From Lentisphaerota bacterium (GTDB lineage Bacteria > Verrucomicrobiota > Lentisphaeria > Oligosphaerales > JABHEG01): a stretch of DNA of 44,870 bases. Position 1 is the stretch's first letter, and each line of letters opens with the position of its first letter. The stretch is from assembly GCA_018676675.1 (NCBI GenBank), contig JABHEG010000313.1, positions 1-44,870 on the forward strand. The letters run 5' to 3'. Of the stretch, positions 17,066 to 27,000 are shown piece by piece. The notes beneath the pieces are model-generated. The model was given only the letters and a program-made list of their open reading frames with translations, ran no database searches and was not told the origin of the DNA. The position numbers and the translations under genes are program-made.

Positions 17066-18007
17066 GTGGGTAATCGCGACAGTGAACGGGAACTGTGCTT
17101 CTACACGAATGTCATGTCGTTCATCCCCGGTCAGGGCTTTCTTTTCGAAGAGACGAAAGCCCGTTCCCGTCTGGAAGACCTCAAGCAGGCAGGAATCCGC
17201 TGGGTCGGCGTCAATTTCCCGAACCTCGAAGAACCGTGCAAGCCGGACGTCGAATCCTGTACGAACGTGTTCAAGGGGTGGCTTGACGAATTGGGGTTCA
17301 GGGTCACCTCCTGCCACTATTACGGCCCGACTTACTGCACGCCCGGCGGTTCACAGAATCAGGCCACCGAACACATGCTCCGCACAGCCGAAATGATGGC
17401 AATCTTCGCTCCCGCTTCGCTTGTTGTCCATGCTGCGTGGCATGCGTTGGACGCGCCGCGCCTGGGGTGTGACCATCACGTGACGCTGTACAATGAGGAC
17501 TGTGCGGAGCACGGCGAAGACCAGGTCTACGCAGTCGTTGCTCAGAACCTGCGGACGCTGGGGGATGCCCTGGCCCGATCCGGAATCCGCCTTGCGCTGG
17601 AGAACACCGGCGACATCATGCCTCTGGGCGACTGCAAATCGCTGCCGCGTCTGGTCAGCATGATCGCGAATGACAACGTGGGCTATTGCGTCGATTCAGG
17701 GCATGCCCACCTGCACGGCGCCTGTTCCGCACAAGACTGGATCCGACTCGCTGGAGACCGCCTTTTCGAGACCCATTTCCATGACAACCGGGGGGCTGCC
17801 TTCCGCAAGGATGAGCACATGCCTGTAGGGTTCGGCACAATCAGTTGGCTGGATGTCATCCATGCACTCGACGACGTCGCCTTCCCCGGGCCCATCACCT
17901 TCGAGACAGGCGGATGGCCACTTGCTGACGATGTTGACGGGCTCAGACAAGCCATCGCCTGGTGGCGCGCATGCGAAGCCATGGCCAGCCAGAGGGAGCG
18001 TGTATGA
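17066..18007 (+). CDS. Xylose isomerase-like TIM-barrel protein (sugar epimerase/isomerase family)
   Basis: A 313-residue protein of the AP_endonuc_2/xylose-isomerase-like superfamily, whose members isomerise or epimerise sugars and inositols or oxidise keto-sugars with a divalent metal. The expected metal ligands are visible: Glu179 (LALENTGD), Asp210 with His213 (YCVDSGHAH), His239 (THFHDNRG) and Glu280 (ITFETGG). There is no signal peptide, so it should be cytosolic and act on sugars released by the secreted enzymes of the operon. The GTG start is set by AGGAGG at 17051-17056. Its stop overlaps the next ATG by four bases (ATGA), so it is co-translated with the first GH2-type giant. The exact substrate cannot be read from sequence. 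Confidence 0.85.
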   Translation: MGNRDSERELCFYTNVMSFIPGQGFLFEETKARSRLEDLKQAGIRWVGVNFPNLEEPCKPDVESCTNVFKGWLDELGFRVTSCHYYGPTYCTPGGSQNQATEHMLRTAEMMAIFAPASLVVHAAWHALDAPRLGCDHHVTLYNEDCAEHGEDQVYAVVAQNLRTLGDALARSGIRLALENTGDIMPLGDCKSLPRLVSMIANDNVGYCVDSGHAHLHGACSAQDWIRLAGDRLFETHFHDNRGAAFRKDEHMPVGFGTISWLDVIHALDDVAFPGPITFETGGWPLADDVDGLRQAIAWWRACEAMASQRERV

Positions 18008-21000
18008 AGATGACACGACGCAGCACGAAGATGGGAGCAAGACTGATGGCACTGCTGATGGCGACACTGGGCAGTCTGTGGGTCGGTAGCGACGTGATAG
18101 GTGACTCGCTCCTCCCCCCACGTGTAGTCGCAGATGTACCCGGTGCCCCGTTTCCCAACGCAAACTTCGAGCATGGTGACTGGCGCAATTGGCCGGTGCA
18201 TGAAGGATGGGAACTGCGGCCCATCGGCAATGACATTGATGTCACCGGCGCCTTCTCAGCCCACAGCATCGAAGGAACAGGGCTCGTCGGTTTCTACATG
18301 AACCGGGACATCAACCATTACCCCAAGCGGCTGATCTCGGCACCCTTCAAGGTAACGAAACCGTTCCTTACCTTTCACCTGGACGGCAACTTCTGGCTCG
18401 GAAGCAAAGTCATCGGCGTCGATACCGATGGCGACGGGCAACCGGACGTGAAGCTCACGATGCGCGGCCTCCACCCCGGTCGACAGGCCCTGGATCTCTC
18501 GAAATACCTAGGCGAGAACGTTGCCTTTGTTGTGACGATCGGGCAACCCAAAGGGCCCAAAGTGGACCTGCGCCATGCAACCCTGGCTGTGGATGGGCTC
18601 CTGCTGGAAGAGACCCCGCCGGCGGCGGTGAGCATCGTGGACACAGTGGAAACGAACGGAACCATTGAGTGCCGCCTGAAACTGGCCGACAAACGCCGCG
18701 CTGGATCGACCGCGCGCGGCGACGTGCAAGTCATCGACTACTGGGGCGTGGAAGTCTTCCGCGAGCCCTTCGAGGAAACGCTCTCAGCGGGAGAGACTCG
18801 TCAGGTCGCGTTCGCCTTCTCGAACGGCAACGCACCGCAATACCGCATCACGGTGACGGCAAGAGCCTCCAACGGACAGGTCATTCAGTACCTGAGGAAA
18901 CGGTACTACACGGGGTATCGAACCGACGGGCGCCCCTGCCTGCGGCTCGGGGCAAAGGGGTGGCGCCTCGCCTTAGACAGTGATCGGGAACAGGAGCTGC
19001 CTCCTGCCGAGGCCACCTGGAAGGATGCTTCCCCCTACAAGTTCAACGGGCACGCCTTCTGGCGTCATGGGTCCTGGACGGCCTACGAAGAGCATGCGCA
19101 GCAGTGGTATGCATCAAACGTGACGCTGCCGTCCGAGTTCGCGGGACGCCGGATCCTGATGCGCGTCGATGGAGCCTATGGCCCACTGGCGATCTTCGTG
19201 AACAACCAACCGGCTGGTGAACACCTATTCCGGGGTAAGGAGGAATTCGCCTTTGACATCAGCAACACGGTTAAGGCAGGAGAGAATGCGCTCGTGCTTC
19301 GCTTCCGTAACCCAAACGTGTTCGGTCGTGACGCGGACAACAAGGAGCTCTATCCCTACGAGAAACGCTTCGGCAAGGCGATGCTCGGAATTCTCGGCCA
19401 CATCACGATTGAGGCCGTTCCTGACGTCTACGTGGAGGATATGCTGATCGATCCCTCATGGCGAAGGAAGTCATTGACGCTCCGCCTGACGTTGCGTAAC
19501 GCGGGGGAAGCACAGACGGCGACCGTGGCCGCCGCTGTACACGCCCCTCAGGGCAAATGCCTCCTGACGTTTGCTCCCATCAAGGTGGAGGCCTCCCCGG
19601 GCATATCACACGTGACCTGCACTGCCCCCTGGCGCGATCCGCTCTGTTGGTCGCCCGATAGGCCCAGGCTTCTTCGCCTGACCACACACGTCACCTGCGG
19701 CGAGGTCCTTGACACGACTCACGAACGTTTCGGTTTCGCAGAGTGGTACCCGGAAGGCAGGCGCTACATGCTCAATGGCAAACCGGTCACCCTGTTCGCG
19801 AGCCACTCGCTCGATCCCCTCGAGTATGATCGCATCAAGCGCAGGGAAGGGATGAATTCAGTGCGAAGTCCCGGCACGTTCGATACGTTGGATGCCTGTG
19901 ACGAGCAGGGGATCGCGATTCGCGGCATCTACGTGGCCGGGTACGGGCACGACGAGGATACCTATCTGGGAGTCCAGCGTGAGCAGACTCTCGCCATGAT
20001 GCGGTACTACTACAATCACCCGGCCATGTTCCTGTGGGCCGTCGGCAACGAACTGGGGTACCATAGCGTGGGCCCGAACCTGAAGTTGCGCGCCTATTAC
20101 CGGGACCTGATCATGGAGATGCAGGACCTGGATCCCGCCCGCGCCTCTTCGAGTGATGGCGATCAGGACATGTGGGGCGCATCGGAGATCTGGAGCATCC
20201 ATTACCCACATGAGGCGAAGTACGAAGAGCCGAACCGAGGGTACTTCGTCAAGGCAGGGGTCGAACTCATGGACTGGTTTGCACACCCCGCTTACCGCGG
20301 AGAAAAGCCCGTAATGATGACTGAGTTGTTCACCGGCGGGTTGGGCGGACCCGACTGGTACGCCCCGCTGATGGGGGATGCGGCCTACACACCAATGGGG
20401 CCTTTCGACGGTTACAAGAGATTTGCCCGTTGGCGGATGCAGGCCTACCGCGAGCAGGATGTAGCCCTCTTCGAACCCTTTGAGCCGTACAACTCCTACC
20501 GGAACGTCTGGCCCATCGACCTCTTCCTGAAGAGCTTCAGCCGCAACGTGTTCTCGGGAAGCAGAGCGCGCTATGAGGCCGTGTTGCTCAACGGCACGTT
20601 CGGGGACCGGAAGCTGGAGCTGGTCTGGCAACTCGGCAACGCCAAGCCGGGCCGCAAGGATGTGACGCTGCCACCAGGCCACACGAACATCAAGCTCAGC
20701 CTGAGATTCCCAAAGGTTGCCGAACGAACGGACCTTCCCTTTACCATGGCGTTGCTGCAGGACGGGAAGCCGTTCTCACGCTGGGGCCGCTTCGATACCG
20801 AGTTCCACGTCTTTCCCAAGCAACGACTCAAGCAACGAGTGGGATGCTGGGGGCTGGATGACGACGCCAAGGACGTGTTGCGCGGGGGCGGTCTCAAGCC
20901 GGTTGTCGTGCGTGAAGCCGAGGAGCTGACCGATATGACGTTGTTGGTGACCTCACCCTCCCTGGGCTCTGCGCCGGAGGCAGCCGGATTCCAGGCATGG

Positions 21001-24000
21001 GTGCAGGCCGGTGGCTATGCACTCATCCTGGCCGACCGGACCCGTGGCGCCCGGTTGCCCGGCGGCCTCAAGGTCTCCACCTTCACCAACACCATGGCTC
21101 ACGTCGCCGCCCCAAACCACCCCCTGCTGGCCGGCTTCGGTCCGGATGATTTCCGTCACTGGGGCAAAGACCACCACATCTCACGCCAGGCGTTCCTCAA
21201 ACCGACCGGGAACGGCGCCAAGGTTCTGGTTCAGAACGGTACACCGAACGGCCTGACGTTGGCTTCCCTGGTGGAAGTCCCGCAGGGACGCGGGGCGTGG
21301 CTGCTCTCGTCACTGCTTTTGGGCAAGGACGGCGCACGGCCCGTGGCGCAGCGATTGCTCGAGAACGCGCTCGCCCGGGCTTCGCACCCACTCCCTGCTC
21401 CCGCCCGGACCGGCCTCCTGGTGAGCGACGCACTGACCGATCAGCTTGCGGCCATGGCGCTGAACGCCGAGGACTTGGCGCAACGCGACCCGGACCAGAT
21501 CGACCTCACGGCCTTCGATTTACTTGTGCTCGATGCGCGCGTTGCATGCGTGGACACGGCGGACCTGCTCCGGTTTGTCGAGTCGGGCGGCCGTCTGCTC
21601 CTGCTGCGTCTCACCCCTGACACAATGGAACGCTACACACAACTCCTGCCGAAAGACATGACTCTGGAACCGGCGGATGACTCCTCGATCACAGGTGCGG
21701 CAGCCATCAGGATCGTTGACGATCCGCTGCTTGACGGTATCAGCAATTACGAGCTTCTCTGGAAACGCGGGAACTACCAACGTGGCGGACCGAAGTTCCG
21801 GATCACCGCCTTGCCGGCCGATGACAACCTGGTGTTCCCGGATGGCGCTGGGGGAGTGGACGTGTTGCTTCAGCCGGCCGTGCTCGCGCGGGCTCGACGC
21901 GGCAAAGGCGAGGTGATCCTCAGTCAATTCCGCTGGAGCGAAGCATTGCCGGCCGAACAAAAGAGCGCCTTGGTGCTGTCGACGCTACTCGCAAACCTCG
22001 GTGCCGGATTCGGTACTGCCGACGGCACAGCTAAATGGGAGGCCCGGCCTCTTGCGTTGCAGGGAACGACCGCGCTGGCCGGCAAGACGTTCACCGGCGT
22101 CAAGGGAGCTGTCGCGTTCCTCCAGACACCATCAGCGACCGTGGACGATATACCGTTCCGGCTACCCACCCCGGCGGGTTCAGCCGTGGCCCTCGAAGTT
22201 GGCGGGGCACACAGCTTGCCGGTTTCCACAGCCATCGAGGTGGGAGCCAAGGCCGACCGCGTGGCCTTCCTGCACGCCGCGGCATTTGGCTACGTGGACT
22301 ATGACATGGGCAAAAACGTCTACCGCTACCTCCTCACCCTGAGAGAAGGCGATCGGACGTGGGTGGAAGAAGTCAATGCGATCTACGCACGCAACGTCTA
22401 CGAGTACATCGGTGATGACCCCGGCACCATCAACGGGGCCGTCCAGGCCACCCGCGCGGCCACGGCCGGTGTGTCAGCCTACCTGATGACATGGGACAAT
22501 CCCTCGCCGGATGCCACGATCGAGCGAATCGAGATCAAAGCGCTCAGCGACAAAATCGCCGCCCTGGTCTTCGGTGTTACGCTGTTGGGCGACCAAACGC
22601 GGCGCGGCGTCCTGGAACGGCGCCGCGAAGGCCCTTTCAGCGCAGTTCAGCTCCAGAGCGACACGGGGGATGAACCCGGTCGCCGATGGGCGATTCTGGG
22701 CGCAATCCCCGGAGCCGAAGCGGAAGGACTGAACCAGACCGCGCGCGATGCCGAGGGAGCCCGCGTGTTGTTCGACACAGCCTTCCCTCCCGAAGGACAG
22801 AAACAGATCGACCTCAAAGCACCGGTTTTCATCCGAGGCGAACGCTTCGCCTGGAAGACGTTCGTCGAACCCGAGGAGGTCGACCAGCGGGGCACATATG
22901 TCAAGTATCGTTACATCAAAATTGATGATCTGATGGACAAGAGTCGCCTGGGCAAGAGTCCGGCCTGGACATGCTATTTCTACACTCGCGTGTACCGGGA
23001 CATCTATGGGGCTGCCCCGGAGAAGACAGCCATCGCCTTTGGCAGCGATGATGCCGGCAAGATCTGGGTCAACGGTAAGCTGGTTCATGAAAAGTGGGCC
23101 GGTGCCGGTCGCACCTCGATCCTTGGCGAAGACCTGGTGTTCGTGAACCTGTACCGCGGATGGAACGATGTACTGGTGAAAGTCGTCAACACCCAGTTCA
23201 CGGGCGCATTCTCATTTGACCTCAAGAAGGCGATTCCCGGGCTGAAGGAAGAGTGGAGCAAGAAGGGCGGCGTTGCCTACGTCCAGGGCCTTCCGCCGGT
23301 CGCAAAGACAAGCTACGATTGCCTCGGGAAACGGGTGCATGGGGATGCGCAGACCACGATCGCGCGGGTGCTGAATGTGACCCGAAACGGACAGTCCTAC
23401 GAGCTCGAGGGGCTGGCAACAGGACGCGTGAGTAAAGACACCAAGGGCGTGTTCACCATTGCCTGGCCCGAAGCCGCCAAAGCCGGCCTCAGCGTGCCCA
23501 TGAAGCACAAGCAACCCGCGTTCAAACAAGGCACGTTCGGCCTCTTGCTGCGCGTGCCACCGGGGGGAGCGATGCACCGGTTGATTGTCACGGCCCGCAA
23601 CGCAGGCGGCATCAATCGAGGCGACACGTTTGTCTTCCTGGAAGGTGGACAACCCGCACGTTCCAAAGGCGAGGCGCCCTCCCCCGGTGTGCCTTACAAG
23701 AAGCTTGTGCTCCAGGTCGACCGTGGAGCAAAAGAGAAGGAACCACAGCTCAAACTGACCTTCCCGCTGCCGAACGGCGGTTTTCCCGAAGGAATCTGGG
23801 TGCCGCTGGTCTTCAGCTGGGGTGCCCAAGGCATCCGCGCATGGGTGAACAACAAGCCTGTCGGTGAGCACGACGAGGACCTCCCGATGTTCACCCCAGC
23901 CTGGTGCGGGCTCAGTTTGATGACCGCGACGCCGCGCGAAGGCGGCAGTAAGGTGCAATTCCGGAACGCGTTCCTGACCGACAAGGTCTTGAGCCCGTCA

Positions 24001-24024
24001 GAGGTCACAGAGCGCCTTGAGTGA
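18004..24024 (+). CDS. Giant secreted GH2-type glycoside hydrolase (2,006 residues)
   Basis: Exported protein with an N-terminal signal (basic KMTRRSTK, then hydrophobic to about residue 33). A jelly-roll-like region is at 45-200. The GH2 sugar-binding sandwich is about 330-475 (HAFWRHGSW; GAYGPLAIFVNNQPAGEHLF) and the immunoglobulin-like GH2 domain about 480-590. The (beta/alpha)8 barrel follows, with VGNELGY giving the acid/base Glu683 and MMTELF giving the nucleophile Glu774. A Rossmann/GATase-like segment (LLVTSPSLG; VQAGGYALILADR) lies near 975-1,060, with a similar segment again near 1,170-1,220. Further beta-sandwich modules follow; one near 1,680 reads GSDDAGKIWVNGKLVHE. It is about twice the size of LacZ. 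The ATG at 18004 has GGGAG 5 bases upstream and overlaps the previous stop. Likely an exo-beta-galactosidase or related activity on algal galactan, by context only. Confidence 0.85.
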   Translation: MKMTRRSTKMGARLMALLMATLGSLWVGSDVIGDSLLPPRVVADVPGAPFPNANFEHGDWRNWPVHEGWELRPIGNDIDVTGAFSAHSIEGTGLVGFYMNRDINHYPKRLISAPFKVTKPFLTFHLDGNFWLGSKVIGVDTDGDGQPDVKLTMRGLHPGRQALDLSKYLGENVAFVVTIGQPKGPKVDLRHATLAVDGLLLEETPPAAVSIVDTVETNGTIECRLKLADKRRAGSTARGDVQVIDYWGVEVFREPFEETLSAGETRQVAFAFSNGNAPQYRITVTARASNGQVIQYLRKRYYTGYRTDGRPCLRLGAKGWRLALDSDREQELPPAEATWKDASPYKFNGHAFWRHGSWTAYEEHAQQWYASNVTLPSEFAGRRILMRVDGAYGPLAIFVNNQPAGEHLFRGKEEFAFDISNTVKAGENALVLRFRNPNVFGRDADNKELYPYEKRFGKAMLGILGHITIEAVPDVYVEDMLIDPSWRRKSLTLRLTLRNAGEAQTATVAAAVHAPQGKCLLTFAPIKVEASPGISHVTCTAPWRDPLCWSPDRPRLLRLTTHVTCGEVLDTTHERFGFAEWYPEGRRYMLNGKPVTLFASHSLDPLEYDRIKRREGMNSVRSPGTFDTLDACDEQGIAIRGIYVAGYGHDEDTYLGVQREQTLAMMRYYYNHPAMFLWAVGNELGYHSVGPNLKLRAYYRDLIMEMQDLDPARASSSDGDQDMWGASEIWSIHYPHEAKYEEPNRGYFVKAGVELMDWFAHPAYRGEKPVMMTELFTGGLGGPDWYAPLMGDAAYTPMGPFDGYKRFARWRMQAYREQDVALFEPFEPYNSYRNVWPIDLFLKSFSRNVFSGSRARYEAVLLNGTFGDRKLELVWQLGNAKPGRKDVTLPPGHTNIKLSLRFPKVAERTDLPFTMALLQDGKPFSRWGRFDTEFHVFPKQRLKQRVGCWGLDDDAKDVLRGGGLKPVVVREAEELTDMTLLVTSPSLGSAPEAAGFQAWVQAGGYALILADRTRGARLPGGLKVSTFTNTMAHVAAPNHPLLAGFGPDDFRHWGKDHHISRQAFLKPTGNGAKVLVQNGTPNGLTLASLVEVPQGRGAWLLSSLLLGKDGARPVAQRLLENALARASHPLPAPARTGLLVSDALTDQLAAMALNAEDLAQRDPDQIDLTAFDLLVLDARVACVDTADLLRFVESGGRLLLLRLTPDTMERYTQLLPKDMTLEPADDSSITGAAAIRIVDDPLLDGISNYELLWKRGNYQRGGPKFRITALPADDNLVFPDGAGGVDVLLQPAVLARARRGKGEVILSQFRWSEALPAEQKSALVLSTLLANLGAGFGTADGTAKWEARPLALQGTTALAGKTFTGVKGAVAFLQTPSATVDDIPFRLPTPAGSAVALEVGGAHSLPVSTAIEVGAKADRVAFLHAAAFGYVDYDMGKNVYRYLLTLREGDRTWVEEVNAIYARNVYEYIGDDPGTINGAVQATRAATAGVSAYLMTWDNPSPDATIERIEIKALSDKIAALVFGVTLLGDQTRRGVLERRREGPFSAVQLQSDTGDEPGRRWAILGAIPGAEAEGLNQTARDAEGARVLFDTAFPPEGQKQIDLKAPVFIRGERFAWKTFVEPEEVDQRGTYVKYRYIKIDDLMDKSRLGKSPAWTCYFYTRVYRDIYGAAPEKTAIAFGSDDAGKIWVNGKLVHEKWAGAGRTSILGEDLVFVNLYRGWNDVLVKVVNTQFTGAFSFDLKKAIPGLKEEWSKKGGVAYVQGLPPVAKTSYDCLGKRVHGDAQTTIARVLNVTRNGQSYELEGLATGRVSKDTKGVFTIAWPEAAKAGLSVPMKHKQPAFKQGTFGLLLRVPPGGAMHRLIVTARNAGGINRGDTFVFLEGGQPARSKGEAPSPGVPYKKLVLQVDRGAKEKEPQLKLTFPLPNGGFPEGIWVPLVFSWGAQGIRAWVNNKPVGEHDEDLPMFTPAWCGLSLMTATPREGGSKVQFRNAFLTDKVLSPSEVTERLE

Positions 24025-24039
24025 TAGATGAGAGGAAGC

Positions 24040-27000
24040 ATGAAAAAACAAGTGATCTTGATCGGTGCTTGGGTGATCGCGGCTCTGATCGTCGGCCCCG
24101 TGATTATGGCAGCCCAGACAAACCTGCTGACCAATGGTTCATTCGAGTTCTGGACCCAGTACCATCCGGACCATTTGCCTGGATTGAGCAAGGTCCTTCC
24201 CACTCTGGACGAGCAGGAGCCATTGGTGCCTGTGCGATGGTGGGCCCAAGGCCCCCCCACGACCACTCTTAAGCGCTCGGCCGAGGCGCACAGCGGCCGG
24301 CATGCCGTGTCCGTCGTCAGGGCAAAAGGTGCGCCCGGGACGTACATGCACTTGAGCTACCTCGAGGTCAACCCCGGCTCGACCTACACGTTTGGAGTCT
24401 GGATCAAAGGCAAGGGCTCGATCACCGTGCGCCCCTCTGGGAAGGCCCTCGAGGGCAACCAGGAGCTGGGATCCGTCAGCGGCAAAGCCACGGACCAGTG
24501 GCAGGAGGTGAGCGGGACGTTCACGGCGCCACGGCACATCCGCCTGGTGCAGCTGAACCTGGCAATCGGCGGCGAGACAGACCTGCTCATCGACGATGCC
24601 CACATCTCGGCCGAACTCGATCATCCCTACGATGCAGACGCGGTCCTGAGAGACAGGCCAGTCCGGGATGCGGACACGGTTCTCCTGGCCGACTTTGAAA
24701 CGAAGGACCCGCAAGCGTCCTTTGACGTCAAGGCGCACCTGACCGATGAAAACGGTGGGCGTTTCGGTCGGGGGCTGCGACTGGACAAGCCTGACAGTGT
24801 GCGCTTCCCTCTCACACTCGGGACCATGCCCGAAGAGGGCACACTTGAGTGTTGGTTGTCGCCGGATAGTTGGGGAAAGGGCATGCGCGGCTTCATCGCT
24901 CTTTCGTCGGCCAAATACGGCGTGGCAGATCTGAACTCGGACACCAGCAACTCACTTCGCTGGGGTTGGCGGATTGACGAGGCCCGTTACGGCAAACGTC
25001 ACTCGATCGCTCTGGGATCGCGTCTGACCCTGACGCGGTTCCGCCCCGGACAATGGATGCACGTGGCTGTCACCTGGGATGCGGCGGCTGTCCGCTTCTA
25101 TGTTGACGGGGTCCTGGTGAACCTGCACACCGATCCACCCGTGACGCTCTGGAGCACGCCAACCAGCCTGACCATCGGCGGAGCACACAGGCACATGCGC
25201 TGGAATGGCGGCGTGGACGAACTGCATCTCTCGAAGGTCAAACGATATGGCCCGCTATTGCCAAAGGGGTCCGAACCGGTTCGCCTAGCAGTCGCCGCGC
25301 CCCCTCCACCAGCCGTCGCCAAGGCAACGAAGTCTGTTGCCAAGACGGCGCCATCCGCCCCGGAAGTGGACATTGCCCACGAGCGCCGAAAGCTCCTGGG
25401 AACAATCGAGCCCTCCCGGCCTGGCGCTTTTGAAGGCCAACCCAACCCCCAAGGGCATTACGTGTACGAGGCGGCTTCCGCGCGGCCTCTGGTGACGGGC
25501 GCAAAGCTCCAAGTCCGGAAGGACCACATTGTGCCGGGAGTGGACGCTGTCAGGACGGGCGGGTTGCGTCGTTTCCGTCTCCCCATGAACGACGGTCTCT
25601 ACTGGACATTGGGCGACATCCAGCCGGGCCCTTACTTCATCGAGTTGGAATACCAATCGAACAAGACAGTCCGGCAGCAGGTACTCGAAGCCCCCTCGCC
25701 GTTGAGTTACATGCTGTACCTCAACGGGCGTATTATCCAATGCAACTCGATCAGTGATCCCGTCCAAGTCAGGCCGGGCGTTTGGGTCGCGCGGTTGCAG
25801 GCCGCCGCCGCCGAGCCCCTCCGAGCCGGCGATGAGGTCATGTTCACCAACTTCCGCCCGGCCGACTTGGTGCGGCTGGTGCTTTCGCCCCAGGAACCTG
25901 CCCGGGGCGCGTTCCGGGCCCCCATGAAGTTTGGTACCTCGTACCACTACGGGCATCCCAACTTGAGACTCAATGTCGAACCACGATTCGTGGACACCAA
26001 GGGGACTCCGTTCCCCAACGGCATCACAGCACCAGCAGAGAGTCTTCAGGCGCTGATGCACCGGGACGGCAAACCGGTGGCAGAATGCCGCATTGCCAAT
26101 CCGCTACCAGTGGCGTTGGAGGTGCAGTACGAGGCGGTCATCAGAGATCACTACCAACGGGTCGCCGGGACCGACAGAGCTCGCCTGACACTGGCGCCAC
26201 ACGAGGCAGTTGTGCGTGAGATCCCCTTCGAGGCCTTCGCAGACGCGCCGGCGTACTCGATGACGGCCACGGCCAACGCGGTCAATGCCGAGGAAGCCCG
26301 CACTGCACTTGGCTGGCCGGAGGGCGAAACCGTCGCGTTCTTCCCCGGCTACCGCCAAACCATCACGTGGCTGGATCCCTTCAGAGCCAAGCTGCATTGC
26401 CGGGTCGATTTCAGCCAGCCGGTCGACGACATTCGGCAAATCTATCGTCTCAATGGTCGCTGGGAAATGGCGTTGACGCCCAGCCTGCAGCCGCCCATGC
26501 CCATCCCGGCAGACCTCGCGTTCAAGCCGCGCGTCGTGCCCATCCCCTGGCATCAGATCAGACTGAACGAGACCACGCCGCGGATGCACGGGGCATACGT
26601 CCGGCGCACGTTCACTGCCCCCCGTGAGCTCGTGGGGCGTTCCTGTCGGTTGGTTGTGGAGAAGGTCACTGATGAGGGCACAGCTTACCTCAACGGCGTC
26701 AGGATCGGCAACGTGCGCGGGGGCGCCACCCCGCTGATTGGTGACGCAACCAAAGTCCTCCGGGAAGGCACCAACGAACTGGTCATCGTCCTGCGTGATC
26801 TAATCTCGATCATGAACCCCCAATACGTCAACCTTCAGAACCCAGAACCCAGTGTGATGTGTCTCGATGCCCCGGGCCTGTTCGGTAAGCGGGCTCTCGC
26901 CATGGGATCGGTCCAACTTGAGTTCTCGCCGCCTGTGGTCGCGGAGGATGTGTTCGTGGTGACCTCCGTCCGCAAGCAAACCATCGAGGCCCGCCTGCGT